A DNA stretch of 64,000 nt from CAWAVN01 sp963844315 (GCA_963844315.1 CAWJOC010000005.1:62001-126000), one strand, 5' to 3'; numbered from the stretch's first letter, positions 17,318 to 27,119 are shown. Notes: a model not told the origin generated them from the sequence alone. Made by a program: numbers and translations.

Positions 17318-18772
17318 ATGCGACCGAATCCAAAACCGATTGTCCTTGTCTCACTGATCTCGTGTTTTTTCGCGACGGCGATTGCGCGGGCGGAAGTGCC
17401 CGTGCGGACGAACGTCGTCCTCGTCATGGCCGACGACCAAGGCTGGGGCGACACCGGATACAACGGGCATCCGGAACTCAAGACGCCCCACCTCGACGCG
17501 CTGGCCGCCGCTGGGCTGCGATTGAATCGCTTTTATGCGGCGCACTTCAACTGTTCTCCCACGCGGGCCAGCGTGATGACCGGCCGCCATCCGCACCGCA
17601 TGGGAACGTTCAGCCCCGGATCGCCGATCCGCGCAGGAGTTGACCGTCGCGAAGGTGCTCCAGTCCGCGGGCTACGCGACCGGCCACTTCGGCAAGTGGC
17701 ACCTGAACGGCAAGAACGGCGACAGGAATACCAAGACGCCGCCGGGCCGCGCGATCCTCGCCGATGATCCGCTCTCGCCTGGCAAAATGGGATTCGACGC
17801 GTGGCTGTCGGCCGACAACTTCTTCGATCTCGACCCGGTGCTTGGCCGAAGCGGCGTGCCAGAGAAGTTTCAAGGGGACGGTTCGGACATCATCACGGAC
17901 GAGGCGCTGAAGTTCATCCGCCGCAGGCCGCGGCAAACAAGCCGTTTCTCACGGTGATTTGGTTTGGCAACCCGCATGTGCCTCACGAGGCGCTGCCGGA
18001 GGACAAGGCGCCTTACGCCGCCCTGACGGAGAAGGAGCAGAACTACTACGGCGAACTGACCGGCATCGACCGCAATGTGGGCAAGCTGCGCGCGGCACTG
18101 CGCGAGCTTTCCATCGCTGACAATACGCTCGTCTGGTACACCAGCGACAACGGCGGCGCGGCGGGACCGAAGTCCACCGGCAACCTGCGCGGCAGCAAGG
18201 GGACCCTGTGGGAAGGAGGCCTGCGCGTGCCCGGGCTCGTCGAGTGGCCCGCGCGCATTCCGAAGCCGTTCGTCAGCGACGTGCCTTGCTCAACCCTGGA
18301 CATCTACCAAACCGTCCTGGCCGCTACGGGTGCGAAGGCGGACCAACAAGTCCAGCCGCTCGACAGCATCGACCTCTTGCCTCTATTCGACGGGCAGATG
18401 ACCGAGCGGGGCAAGGCCATTCCCTTCGTCGCCCGGCTCAATCAAGAGAACTCTCACGCCGCGCTGCTCGATTGGCCGTACAAGCTGCACACCGGCGCTG
18501 TCAGCGGCAAAGGCAGGAAGGCGGCGAACGACGATCAACCCATCGCGCCCGTCCTGCTCTACGACGTCTCCAAAGACCCGAAGGAAAGCACCGACCTCGC
18601 CGCACAACATCCCGAGCGCGTCGCGATGATGAAGGCAGAGCTGGCCGCGTGGAAGGCTTCGGCACTCAAGAGCCTGGCCGGCGACGATTACGGCACGAGC
18701 GCTCCGAGGGAATCGGCACCCAAGTCCGGCAAGGAAACCAAGAAGAGAAAGAAGAAACAGGCGCGCGAATAG
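17318..18772 (+). CDS. Arylsulfatase, canonical CSPTR motif (two frame changes)
   Basis: The start at 17318 has AAAGG 8 bp upstream and opens a signal peptide (PIVLVSLISCFFATAIARA). The first frame carries NVVLVMADDQGWGDTGYNG and NCSPTRASVMTGRHPHRMG, the standard C-S-P-T-R formylglycine motif. The protein then continues in a second frame (VAKVLQSAGYATGHFGKWHLNG, with the GKWH block) and a third (KPFLTVIWFGNPHVPHEAL and VWYTSDNGGAAGP), ending in a Lys-rich tail (KKRKKKQARE). The first shift lies in CCGCGCAGG near 17630, compatible with loss of two bases from a CGCGCG run. The second is near 17930. All catalytic blocks are preserved across the three frames and total length (about 484 residues) is normal. 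Sequence error is therefore as likely as decay. Confidence 0.8.
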
Positions 18773-18843
18773 CGAACCTCTCCATCCCCTTCACCCTGCT
18801 GTGCCTCTGAGCGAGGCCACGGTCTCCACTCACGAATTGCGAA

Positions 18844-19869
18844 TCAGTCCCGGGCGAGACGGGATCGCCCGGGGATTCGCTTGGCAAACTCGGCGACGTC
18901 TTTGGCCGCTTGCGTTTCCACGCCTGGTTTATTCAGAAACCCCAGATCGCGGAACCAGTCGATGAATCGGTCGGACCACGTTCCAAATGGAATCCCGTCT
19001 CGCGGACCCATTGAACCCCCATGCTTGCCGCGACCGTATATATGCATTTCCAAATTGGGCACGCCCCGCGTTAGCATGCCGCGAAAGTAATCATCGGCCC
19101 AAAGTGCGTGGACGCGATCGCCCGAACCGGCACAAACCAGAAAGCTGGGCGGCACGTTGGCAGGAATCGCCGTCTGGAGATTGCGGGTGAACGGGGTGGG
19201 GCCGGGGTAGACTAGTCCCACGAAATCCGGGCGAGCGGAAACCCCGGCCAGCGGGTCGGCCTTGTCGTTGTTCTCCTTGGCGAATTTGTCGAAGAACAGC
19301 GAGGCCGGGGCCGCGAGTTCCGCTCCTGCGGAGAAGCCGACAATCCCGATTTTGTTGGGGTCGAGCTTCCATTCCTCCGCATGCGACCGCACAACGCGGA
19401 TGGCTTGAAAGGCATCGTTCACGGCATCAGTTGTTGGCTCATAGCCATCCACGCGCAGACGGTTCCGCAGCACAATCGTGGAAACGCCAGACTTCGCGAA
19501 GTACGGTACGGTCTCGTAACCCTCCGGCCCCACCCAAAGGATCTTGTGGCCACCGCCGGGGGCCACGATCACCGCCGCCCCGGTGGACTCCCGATTTTTC
19601 GCCAGATGCACTTCAATCGACGGGTTGTGAATGTTGAGCGTGTTCAATAACCGGGCGGACTCTCCCGTCGTGTTGTAGCGTTCGGCTTCGTGGATTCGAT
19701 CGCGGTTCAACTTCACGGAATCCGGAGGGTACAGCGAGAGCACAATCCCTCCGGTCAGAGCCGATTCGGGAACAAACGGCCCATCTGCCAAGGTTCGCCC
19801 GACACCAGAGTCTTGGGAATATCCCGCCGAGGCAATCAACACGAAGAACGCAAATAACATGTGTTTCAT
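18844..19869 (-). CDS. Secreted alpha/beta-hydrolase esterase
   Basis: I take the ATG at 19869, which opens a short signal peptide (HMLFAFFVLIASAGYSQ); a longer frame to 19935 adds 22 residues without export features. The 341-residue protein has the BD-FAE/acetyl-esterase layout: APGGGHKILW supplies the oxyanion hole, GIVGFSAGAELA the Ser nucleophile (G-x-S-x-G), SGDRVHALWAD the likely Asp and GRGKHGGSMG the likely His. Such enzymes remove acetyl or feruloyl groups from polysaccharides. It is convergent with the sulfatase at 17318 and lies beside a sialate O-acetylesterase-type gene, so a role in deacylating sulfated or acetylated glycans is reasonable but inferred. Confidence 0.85.
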   Translation of the reverse strand: MKHMLFAFFVLIASAGYSQDSGVGRTLADGPFVPESALTGGIVLSLYPPDSVKLNRDRIHEAERYNTTGESARLLNTLNIHNPSIEVHLAKNRESTGAAVIVAPGGGHKILWVGPEGYETVPYFAKSGVSTIVLRNRLRVDGYEPTTDAVNDAFQAIRVVRSHAEEWKLDPNKIGIVGFSAGAELAAPASLFFDKFAKENNDKADPLAGVSARPDFVGLVYPGPTPFTRNLQTAIPANVPPSFLVCAGSGDRVHALWADDYFRGMLTRGVPNLEMHIYGRGKHGGSMGPRDGIPFGTWSDRFIDWFRDLGFLNKPGVETQAAKDVAEFAKRIPGRSRLARD

Positions 19870-20134
19870 GGGAAGGATCTCAGGGAAAGGCAGAAAGCCC
19901 AGTTCGGACGAGACGAGTCTAACAAGAACATCCAAAGCGGAAAACGAGAGGCACCTCCCAAGACAATCGTTACCAAATCTCGCAAAAGGAATTGTTTGCG
20001 TTTATCGAACGCAGCCAGAATGAGCCGAATCATCAACGCGCCGCCCGGTTACGCGGCCCCAGCCAACACAATCCAGGAAGGCATGGTGTGAAGACGCCGA
20101 ATTGATGGAGTTCTTAAAGTCGCTGTAGCGGCTT

Positions 20135-20245
20135 CATTATGTGGCACACAAACCGGTCAGATCCCTCTATTCCCGAATGGACAAAATGTGGATCACATAA
20201 CGGGCAACACCACATTAAAAACATTTTGTGGTGCACCACATAATG
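20135..20245. repeat. Inverted-repeat element with CATTATGTGG ends
   Basis: CATTATGTGG at 20135-20144 is repeated inverted as CCACATAATG at 20236-20245. Inside, TGTGGTGCACCACA at 20227-20240 is a perfect 14-bp palindrome, and CACCACATTAAAAACATTTTGTGGTG forms a hairpin overlapping it. It sits in the 420-bp gap between two minus-strand genes and downstream of the SASA-type gene. No other copy was found in the window. It may be a small non-autonomous element or a terminator. Confidence 0.55.
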
Positions 20246-20291
20246 TTTTCATACGGCATCTCTTCGCTGAGGCGGTTGCTCTAATGGAATC

Positions 20292-21841
20292 CTACTTTTC
20301 CGACGACGTGGAGGATGCGGTTACATCCTCGCTGCGAAAAGGCGAAGCCGGCAGGCCTTGGACGTTGTATAGATTGCAAACAGGATTGGCTGCCCAGGCG
20401 TAACGCACGGCGAGGGGTTTGGGGATGTCAGCATGAGTGACAATGACCCTATTTCCATCTATGCGGGCTAACGCGGGTTTCCACTCCCGATCTTCCCCGG
20501 CGATTTCAAAACCCATCAGCTTGTCGCCTGTGGCCTTTAAGCCTCTGTCGGCGTGTCTGAATGAGACCATGATCTCGCTTCCCCGGATTTCCTGTTTCCC
20601 AGGCAGGGGGCCGCTGGTGGCGATGCTTTTTTGTCCATACACCTCGCCCAGCGCCCAAAGGGCCAACCGCCGCCCGACTTCTTGTTTGTTCTTCGGATGG
20701 ATGTCTTTCGGCTCTCCGATGTCGATCGTGATCGCCATCCCGGTCCGAGGCAAGATCAGCGTTTTCCGCATGGCTTCACGGACGAGCATCCAACCTTCGC
20801 CCTCCCGCTCGAAGTTGGGCAGTTGCACCCAGGCAAAGGGAAGCTCCTCGCCCCAGCGGGCACGCCAGTCTTTGACCAAGAGTGGCAGTTGATACTGATA
20901 AAGCTCTCCCTTGCCGGGCTGGGAGTTGGCTTCACCTTGATACCACAGCACTCCGCGAATCGCATACGGAACCAAGGGAGCAATCTTTCCATTGAACAAT
21001 CCTCCCGGACCGCCCCGGCGATTTCGTTGATCGAGGGCACTCGCGGGTTTTCTCGGAACAGGTTTCCCCTCAGCCTTGGCTTTGGCCGTGCGTTCCTTCC
21101 AGCGCGAGGCGCGGTTTCATGCTGGGCGATCGCCTGGGCTTCATCGAACTCGGCATAGGCTTTGGCTTGGGCTGTGTAGGCTTCTTTCAATTCGGGGGTC
21201 TGTGCTGGGCGTCCGCGGCAATCCAAGACTCGATCGGCGTCCCGCCCACCGAGGAGTTGATCAATCCCACCGGCACACCGAGTTCCCGGTGGAGTTCCCG
21301 CCCAAAGAAGTACAGCGTAGCCGAAAATCCCGCGACGTTTTCGGGAGAACATATCCGACCACGTTCCCGTTGCATCGGCCGCTGGTGATTCCGCGGCGCC
21401 GGAGCTTTCCTTGAACATCCGGATCAAGGGGAAATTCGCGGCGGCCTGTTCTGTCTCGAAATCCCTCGCGCGGTTGACGGTCATCGCCATGTTCGATTGG
21501 CCCGAGCCTAGCCAGACTTCGCCCACCAAGACATCGGCCACTGTTTGGCTGCGATTGGGTTTGTCCGATTTCACCAGCAAAGTTTGAGGATTGGCATTCG
21601 CCCGCATCGGCTCCAGCTTCACTTTCCATTGGCCGTTGGAATCGGCAGTGGTGGTCTGGGTTTGGCCCGCAAACGTCACCGTGATCTGTTCGCCCGGATC
21701 AGCCCCGCCCCAAACGGGCACCGGCTTTTCGCGTTGAAGCACCATGTGATCCGAAAACACCGCGGCCAGCTTGAGTTCGGCGGCATGGGCCAAGGGCAAG
21801 GGGACCAGTAACAAGGTGGAAAGGAAGAGGATGGGTTTCAT
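20292..21841 (-). CDS. Sialate O-acetylesterase (SASA) family protein (three frame changes)
   Basis: The ATG at 21841 opens a signal peptide (PILFLSTLLLVPLPLAHAA). The first frame gives AAVFSDHMVLQREKPVPVWG and GEVWLGSGQSNMAMTV, whose GQSNM holds the catalytic Ser. Further frames supply GRELHRELGVPVGLINSSVG, KEAYTAQAKAYAEFDEAQA and then the C-terminal half, with IRGVLWYQGEANS, GWMLVREAMRKTL and FPGKQ-like strands. Order and total length (about 516 residues) match the family. Three shifts are needed, near 21350, 21205 and 21100. The last lies in CTCGCGCTGG, next to GCGC. No block is missing. These enzymes remove O-acetyl groups from sialic acids or plant and algal glycans. Either degraded recently or disrupted by sequence errors. 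Confidence 0.8.
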
Positions 21842-22083
21842 GGATGATTCCGTATTTGGGTTCAAGGGTTGGGATTGTGAGGATTTTTGGTTTGGTAATG
21901 CCGCAGGTCTATGCAAGTGGATTGAACGCCAAAGCGGAAGGCAGTCCGGCCCAGCGAAGTTCGCCCCTCGCCTAGACCTTCCCTGGCGATAAAGCATTGG
22001 AACCGTCTCGGCAGGGACATACAAGGGATGCCTCGGAGAAAGGGCCAAGGTCCAAAAGATTCTAAGATTGGTAAGCGCACATC

Positions 22084-22215
22084 ATGATCTGGGAGAGTTC
22101 GGATCGCCCCGGGTTCGCTCGAACACCGTACATTGTCAGGGATGATTTCCGTGTCGTGGTCTTTCCCGATACGCAGGGCTATTATGGCAAAGAAACAAAA
22201 GCCAAGAAAAAATGA
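22084..22215 (+). other. Short frame, possible C-terminal remnant
   Basis: A 43-codon frame from ATG 22084 reads PGFARTPYIVRDDFRVVVFP and GYYGKETKAKKK before TGA. Its amino-acid make-up looks like the strand-rich C-terminus of a secreted planctomycete protein rather than random sequence, but I cannot name a family. It ends 17 bp before the next sulfatase start. It may be the tail of a deleted gene. Confidence 0.25.
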
Positions 22216-22232
22216 TCGCCTGGAGAATTGAC

Positions 22233-23789
22233 ATGCAAAATCGCGGCTGGATCGCAATGGCATTGCTCCTCGTCGCCTCACAAGGCCACCTTCTGGGAGA
22301 GGAGGACCCTCAAGCGGCGAGGCCGAACATCGTGGTCATCCTGGCGGACGACCTCGGGTACGGCGATCTTGGCTGTTACAACAAGGACTCGAAATCCCCA
22401 CCCCGCACCTCGATCGGTTGGCGGCATCGGGGATGCGGTTTACTGATGCCCATTCGCCGAGTTCCGTCTGCTCGCCGACTCGCTATGCGTTACTTACGGG
22501 TCGCTATGCCTGGCGGTCGCGTCTGCAGGCGCGGAGTGCTGGAGCCTTGGAGTCCACCGCTGATCACACCCAATCGGCTGACCGTCGCATCACTCCTGAA
22601 ACAGCAGGGCTATGTGACTGGCTGCATCGGCAAATGGCATCTGGGTTGGGAGTGGCCGACGAAGGATGGAAAACCGCCCACCAATGGAGCGGACAATTTG
22701 AGTAATGTCGATTTCACAAAGCCGATTGCCAACGGACCCACAACGCGCGGGTTCGATTTCTACTTCGGCACGGATGTTCCGAACTACCCGCCGTTTTGTT
22801 TCATCGAGAATGATCGCACGGTTGGCATTCCGACCGTTCCCTTTGGCCCGCGCAAAGGGCCAGCCCTTCCAGGCTGGGATTGGGTGAACGTGTTGCCGGA
22901 GTTGACAAAGCAAGCCGTCCGCTTCATCGAATCCCGCAGAACAACACAGCAGCCGTTCTTTCTGTATTTCCCTTTGACCTCACCGCATTACCCTGTCGTA
23001 CCGGCCCCGGAATTCCAAGGAAAGAGTGGTGCCGGCGACTTCGGCGATTTCGTCTTTCAGTCCGATTGGAGCGTGGGACAGGTCCTTGACGTTCTCAATA
23101 GAGCGGGTGTCACAGACAACACATTGGTCATTTTTACGTCAGACAATGGGCCGGAGATCAGTAACGAAGTCCATCCAGGAGCCTACGATCGCATCCAGCA
23201 ATTCGGACACGCGAGCATGGGGGAGTTACGCGGCGCGAAACGCGATACTTGGGAAGGCGGACATCGCGTTCCCTTCCTCGTTCGGTGGCCGGGCAGGATC
23301 AAACCCGGCTCAGTGAGCGAGGAAACGATTTGCCACGTCGATCTGATGGCCACCGTAGCCATGATCCTCGGTGTGCCATTGTTTGGCGATACAGGGGTCG
23401 ACAGTCACAATCTGTTGCCCGCCTTCCTGGGGAAAAAGCCGACGAAGCCGATTCGTGAGACGACGATCCATCACTCCGGCTCCGGCAAGTTAGTCATTCG
23501 TCAAGGGGATTGGGTGCTGATCTCCGCGGCGGCAGGCGATGACAATGGCCGTCTGGGTGAACCGGAATGGTTTAAAAAAGAACGCGGCTATACGGTCCAC
23601 GATCAGCCAGCAGAACTTTACAATCTCCGCCAAGACCCATCCCAGCGACATAACGTCTATGCTGATAATCTCGCATTGGCCGCGGAAATGTCAGAACTCT
23701 TGCGGAAGTCTATTTCCGAAGGCCGAAGCACGCCGGGACCAAAACAAGTCAACGACGTCCCTGTCGTTCTCGACAAATCGAAACAGTGA
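22233..23789 (+). CDS. Arylsulfatase (two compensating frame changes around the active site)
   Basis: The start at 22233 is preferred because GGAGAATT lies 6-8 bp upstream; a signal peptide (GWIAMALLLVASQGHLLG) follows. The main frame holds RPNIVVILADDLGYGDLGCY, GCIGKWHLGWEWP and VIFTSDNGPEIS. Between about 22395 and 22530 the main frame is nonsense. The +1 frame there reads ASGMRFTDAHSPSSVCSPTR and YALLTGRYAWRSRL, the expected active-site block with the CSPTR motif. One shift is a lost A in GAAATCCCC; the other is in CAGGCGCGGAG, at a GCGC. As written, the annotated product would lack its catalytic Cys. With both corrected it is a normal ~518-residue sulfatase. Confidence 0.85.
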   Translation: MQNRGWIAMALLLVASQGHLLGEEDPQAARPNIVVILADDLGYGDLGCYNKDSKSPPRTSIGWRHRGCGLLMPIRRVPSARRLAMRYLRVAMPGGRVCRRGVLEPWSPPLITPNRLTVASLLKQQGYVTGCIGKWHLGWEWPTKDGKPPTNGADNLSNVDFTKPIANGPTTRGFDFYFGTDVPNYPPFCFIENDRTVGIPTVPFGPRKGPALPGWDWVNVLPELTKQAVRFIESRRTTQQPFFLYFPLTSPHYPVVPAPEFQGKSGAGDFGDFVFQSDWSVGQVLDVLNRAGVTDNTLVIFTSDNGPEISNEVHPGAYDRIQQFGHASMGELRGAKRDTWEGGHRVPFLVRWPGRIKPGSVSEETICHVDLMATVAMILGVPLFGDTGVDSHNLLPAFLGKKPTKPIRETTIHHSGSGKLVIRQGDWVLISAAAGDDNGRLGEPEWFKKERGYTVHDQPAELYNLRQDPSQRHNVYADNLALAAEMSELLRKSISEGRSTPGPKQVNDVPVVLDKSKQ

Positions 23790-23846
23790 AACCATAAAAT
23801 GACCTATGTTCTTGTTGGAATTCTCTCTTCGCCCAAGGAGCCTGCC

Positions 23847-24560
23847 ATGTTGTGGCGTCCATTGTTTCTGTTGGGGTTTTGTTTCGCGGTGATGCTTTCG
23901 ATGGCGTCTTCTGCCGAACCCGCGAAATCCGAAGCGGAATCGCTGATGTGCAAGCGCGGCAAGTTGATATTGAGTGAAGACTTCGACAAGCCACTAGGGA
24001 AAGTTTGGAGCATGGCCAAAGGGCGATGGGAGGTCGCCAATGGCTCGATTCAAGGAGCGGAACTCAAGTCCGACATGCACGGTGCGGTGATCCGCACAAA
24101 CCTGCCGTTGAAAAACGCCGTGATTCAGTATTCCTTCATGCTCGAAGGGGCGAAGGCAACCTCGCTCAGTATCAATGATGCCAAGGGACATAACTCGCGA
24201 GTGATTATTACCAAGGAGGGTTTCACGGCTCGTAAAGATGATCACGATCACGCGGGACCTGACAAAGCGGCCGTGCTGCAATCCGTCAAAGTGCCGATCA
24301 CCGAAGGGGAATGGCATACGCTCGTGATTGAAATCCACGGAACGGAATTCCTGGCTCGCCTGGATGGCCAGCATGTGGCCTACGGTTCGCACGACGCGAT
24401 CAACGTCGATAAGACAAACATCGGTTTGACCGTCGGCGGTGAATCCGTCTCGTTTAGAAACCTGCGAATCTGGGATGCCACTCCGAAAACGGATTGGGCT
24501 CAGATCAAGGCGAGGCTCGTCGCGAAATCCAAATCAGAGCCAACCTCGAACACGCGCTGA
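23847..24560 (+). CDS. Secreted concanavalin-like (DUF1080/LamG-type) domain protein
   Basis: The ATG at 23847 has AAGGAG 6 bp upstream and opens a signal peptide (PLFLLGFCFAVMLSMASSA); an upstream in-frame start adds 16 residues without such support. The 237-residue protein reads LILSEDFDKPLGKVWSMAKG and GRWEVANGSIQGAEL, the opening strands of DUF1080/3-keto-disaccharide hydrolase-like domains. EGEWHTLVIEIHGTEFLARL and VGGESVSFRNLRIWDA are the closing ones. These beta-sandwich domains bind or cleave glycans and are abundant in Planctomycetota. It lies 57 bp downstream of a sulfatase on the same strand and is probably co-transcribed. Catalysis is not established for this subgroup. Confidence 0.8.
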   Translation: MLWRPLFLLGFCFAVMLSMASSAEPAKSEAESLMCKRGKLILSEDFDKPLGKVWSMAKGRWEVANGSIQGAELKSDMHGAVIRTNLPLKNAVIQYSFMLEGAKATSLSINDAKGHNSRVIITKEGFTARKDDHDHAGPDKAAVLQSVKVPITEGEWHTLVIEIHGTEFLARLDGQHVAYGSHDAINVDKTNIGLTVGGESVSFRNLRIWDATPKTDWAQIKARLVAKSKSEPTSNTR

Positions 24561-24586
24561 CCCTTGGCTCGAAATCGGTGACCGCT

Positions 24587-25645
24587 CTAAGGCCCGCCCA
24601 GATACTCGGCGAATGTTTTCCGCACGTGCTGCCACATCACTTCCGAGAGGACATGCCCCGTGTTCTCTTCGATGAACCAAGTGAAGCGATTCTCTGCACC
24701 GGCAGCTTTGTAGGCGGCAGCGATCGTCTGGATGCCCTGCCGGACTTCTTCAATCGGCGAGCCATCATCTTTCTCACCAAGGTTCAGGTGCAGGGCCCGG
24801 GGGGCAATCAACGCAGCAATGTCGGGGGTATCGCCAAATTGATGGAGACCGGGGATGAAATGGGGAAAGCAGTGCAAGAGTTTCGTCCGGTGAATCGCCG
24901 CATAGGTCGGCAAGCAGCAGTTGCCAACGAGGCACTTGAGCCGTGGTTCCCAGGGGCCAACAAGCCAGGCATGCGTGGAGCCCATCGAGTGCCCATAGCA
25001 GCCGAGGGCATCCATTTTTACCTCAGGACGCGTTACGAGATAATCAATCGCTCGCCGCATGTCGAGGATGTTTTTCCAGGCCATGGACCGGCCTGCCACG
25101 ACCAGGCGCAAGAACTCGAACCGCTCGTAGTTTCCGCCCTTGAGTTTCTTCTCGGGATCCTGACGATCCTCAAAGCAGAGGGCATCGGGACAGAGCACAA
25201 CGTAGCCGAGTTTTACTAAGGCAACGCCCGTATGGTGCATCGGGTTCCCTGCGAGCCCTGCCGGTTCGGATTTGCCCAAATGCCATTCCCCATTGTGCTG
25301 ATGCCACACCGCCACTGCGGGAGCGGGCGATGTAGCGGAAATGCCGTCGAGAACGAGCAGATAGGCAGGGACGCGGTCATTCGACTCGACTTCGTAAGTC
25401 ACCTTCTCCAGGCGATAACCATCCTTCTGTGATGTCTGTTCGATCTTGGGCCGAAGGTCGCCACCGTCAGGCCAGGGACCGCCCAGGCATTTTAAGAGTT
25501 GCTCACGGAAGGCCGCCGAGTTCTGGGATTTCGCTTCCTCCCCACTCGCCAATGAAACACTCGCAGTCAGCCCACCCCCGACTTGGCGTGAAGCCGGAAA
25601 AAGCGGCTGAACCTCGTTTGGCCCTCTAGCCGCTCGAAGTCCCAA
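24587..25645 (-). CDS. Alpha/beta hydrolase of the acetyl xylan esterase type, N-terminus rearranged
   Basis: The body from about 25590 is a normal secreted esterase. It includes VPAYLLVLDG, AVAVWHQHNGEWHLGKSEPA, LGCYGHSMGSTHAWL with the Ser nucleophile in G-x-S-x-G, HLNLGEKDDGSPIEE with the likely Asp, and EENTGHVLSE with the likely His. The true signal peptide is lost: only its tail, LTASVSLASGEEA, remains. The frame runs upstream into codons belonging to an SRPBCC fragment in another frame. The first ~18 residues of the frame as drawn are therefore artificial, and whether it can be exported is doubtful. It is convergent with the DUF1080-like gene. Confidence 0.75.
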   Translation of the reverse strand: MGLRAARGPNEVQPLFPASRQVGGGLTASVSLASGEEAKSQNSAAFREQLLKCLGGPWPDGGDLRPKIEQTSQKDGYRLEKVTYEVESNDRVPAYLLVLDGISATSPAPAVAVWHQHNGEWHLGKSEPAGLAGNPMHHTGVALVKLGYVVLCPDALCFEDRQDPEKKLKGGNYERFEFLRLVVAGRSMAWKNILDMRRAIDYLVTRPEVKMDALGCYGHSMGSTHAWLVGPWEPRLKCLVGNCCLPTYAAIHRTKLLHCFPHFIPGLHQFGDTPDIAALIAPRALHLNLGEKDDGSPIEEVRQGIQTIAAAYKAAGAENRFTWFIEENTGHVLSEVMWQHVRKTFAEYLGGP

Positions 25646-25920
25646 ATCTCCTCAAACGTCGTTGCCAACTTCGACAGCAGCGGCGAGAATTCCTTGAACT
25701 CCAGCCGAATACGGCGGTCGGGTTGCCACTCGACAATCTCTTCGACATGGCTCGACCCCTCCAGGTTGGTTACACGGATTCGATTGCCGACCACTTCGGG
25801 CGTCTCGACCTCGAACATGGCCGTCTTGATGCCCGGTTGCGGGCCATAGGCAGGACTACCTATCACGCAAAAAAACATCGTGACAATGAAGCGGTTGGGC
25901 GAAGAAACGGAAATCAACAT
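25567..25920 (-). pseudogene. SRPBCC (polyketide cyclase-like) protein fragment
   Basis: The frame reads GSPAYGPQPGIKTAMFEVET, RIRVTNLEGSSHVEEIVEW, PDRRIRLEFKEFSPLLSKL and TRFSRFFRLHAKS. These are the central and late strands of an SRPBCC-domain protein. The usual C-terminal helix and hydrophobic end after FxLHxxS are replaced by SGVG and a stop, and the N-terminal strand is poorly matched. The 3' end is joined to the beheaded esterase at 24587, which points to one deletion removing the end of this gene and the start of the next. Confidence 0.65.
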
Positions 25921-25985
25921 CGCTGACCCCCGCCCGGTTAGCTTGTACGTTAGATACTCAGAATCAAAACGAAGGAATCACAGTG

Positions 25986-27119
25986 ATGGCAAGCGGTAAC
26001 AACCAGACTAATCCTACGCCCAATGTCGCCCATCTCGAATCCATCGCGTTGAAGGCCAAGAGGATCTACTTCACGATTCGCGTTGATATCCCGGAAGGAT
26101 ATGTGCTTTTGGACTTGATATCCCATGGTGCGGCAGACGTCTTGCAGGTCGAGGCAGGATATACCTTCTACCACGGACCAGAATATAGAGGCGTGACGCC
26201 ATCCCTATCGGAAAAGCCGGGGCGATCCCTGTCATCGAAGGGATGCCAGCGTGGCTCAGAACATTACATGTGGCGTGATCGGTCGATCGCCAATAGCTTG
26301 CGTTGGCTCGTTGATGACTGGGGCCACGGAGTCCCGGATTTCGACTCGATCAGGATCGAAACGAAGAAGTCACCCATCAAAGGCACCGTGCTGAAAAAAT
26401 TGATCTTGGCGGTTTGTCTGGAGGCATTCGGTCGCGAGGTGCCCCAGGAAAAGGACTTGGTCCACCGTGTTAAAAAGACGCAAAAGAAACACAAAGACCT
26501 ACGGGCTCAGTGCTTTGAATGGCTCCGCAGCGGTTCAGAGGGCATCGCGAATTGGAACCAGCTTCGCGTTGATGAACGTGAAGCGGTCGGCAAGCTCGGC
26601 AAGTGCCAGTTGAGCAACTGCGATCTTCGCAACGTGCAGTTTGGAAATCAGGACCTGCGCGGTAGTGATTTTCGTGAGACCAACTTTCAGGGGGCCCGGT
26701 TTGGCGGCGCCGATTGTCGCGAGGTCGATTTTCGCGGGGCGAACCTGAGCGAGGCGTGGTTGTCCGGCGGCAAGTTTCTTCATGCCGACTTCAGTAACGC
26801 CCAGTGCCGCGATGCATCAATCCGCGCCGCCGACTGTCGCAACGCGACTTTTGCCGGAACCGATCTTTCCCATGTTGACTTTTCGTTTGCCGACCTGCGC
26901 GGCGTCGACCTTTCCAGCATACGCTGGAGGGAACAAATCTGTTTCGAGTCCTATACGACGAGCGGACAGCATTTCCGACGGACTTTGTCATCGAACCGGA
27001 ACTTCGCTTGCAATGGAAAGGCGCCTAAAGAGCGCGGTCCGGAATACAAAACGGACACATCGCTCGAAGAACTGCGCCTGAAACCAGTATCCAGAGATGC
27101 TAGGCGGCTTGACCTTTGA
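25986..27119 (+). CDS. Pentapeptide-repeat protein with N-terminal unknown domain
   Basis: A 377-residue protein with no signal peptide; a GTG directly precedes the chosen ATG. Residues 1-~170 form an unknown, charged domain, with FTIRVDIPEGYVLLDLISHG near residue 38. Residues ~200-310 are pentapeptide repeats of the A(D/N)Lxx type: LRNVQFGNQDLRGSDFRETN, GADCREVDFRGANLSEAWL and NATFAGTDLSHVDFSFADL, making a right-handed quadrilateral helix. The repeats contain several Cys at matching positions (DCREV, CRDAS, DCRNA). Such proteins range from DNA mimics to scaffold proteins; nothing here fixes a role. The gene is isolated between minus-strand genes. Confidence 0.75.
   Translation: MASGNNQTNPTPNVAHLESIALKAKRIYFTIRVDIPEGYVLLDLISHGAADVLQVEAGYTFYHGPEYRGVTPSLSEKPGRSLSSKGCQRGSEHYMWRDRSIANSLRWLVDDWGHGVPDFDSIRIETKKSPIKGTVLKKLILAVCLEAFGREVPQEKDLVHRVKKTQKKHKDLRAQCFEWLRSGSEGIANWNQLRVDEREAVGKLGKCQLSNCDLRNVQFGNQDLRGSDFRETNFQGARFGGADCREVDFRGANLSEAWLSGGKFLHADFSNAQCRDASIRAADCRNATFAGTDLSHVDFSFADLRGVDLSSIRWREQICFESYTTSGQHFRRTLSSNRNFACNGKAPKERGPEYKTDTSLEELRLKPVSRDARRLDL

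Noticed and set aside
18208..18810. 200-codon frame inside the sulfatase at 17318
   Set aside because: Arg/Ala-rich shadow of the GC-rich sulfatase frame; the other frame carries the metal-binding motif.
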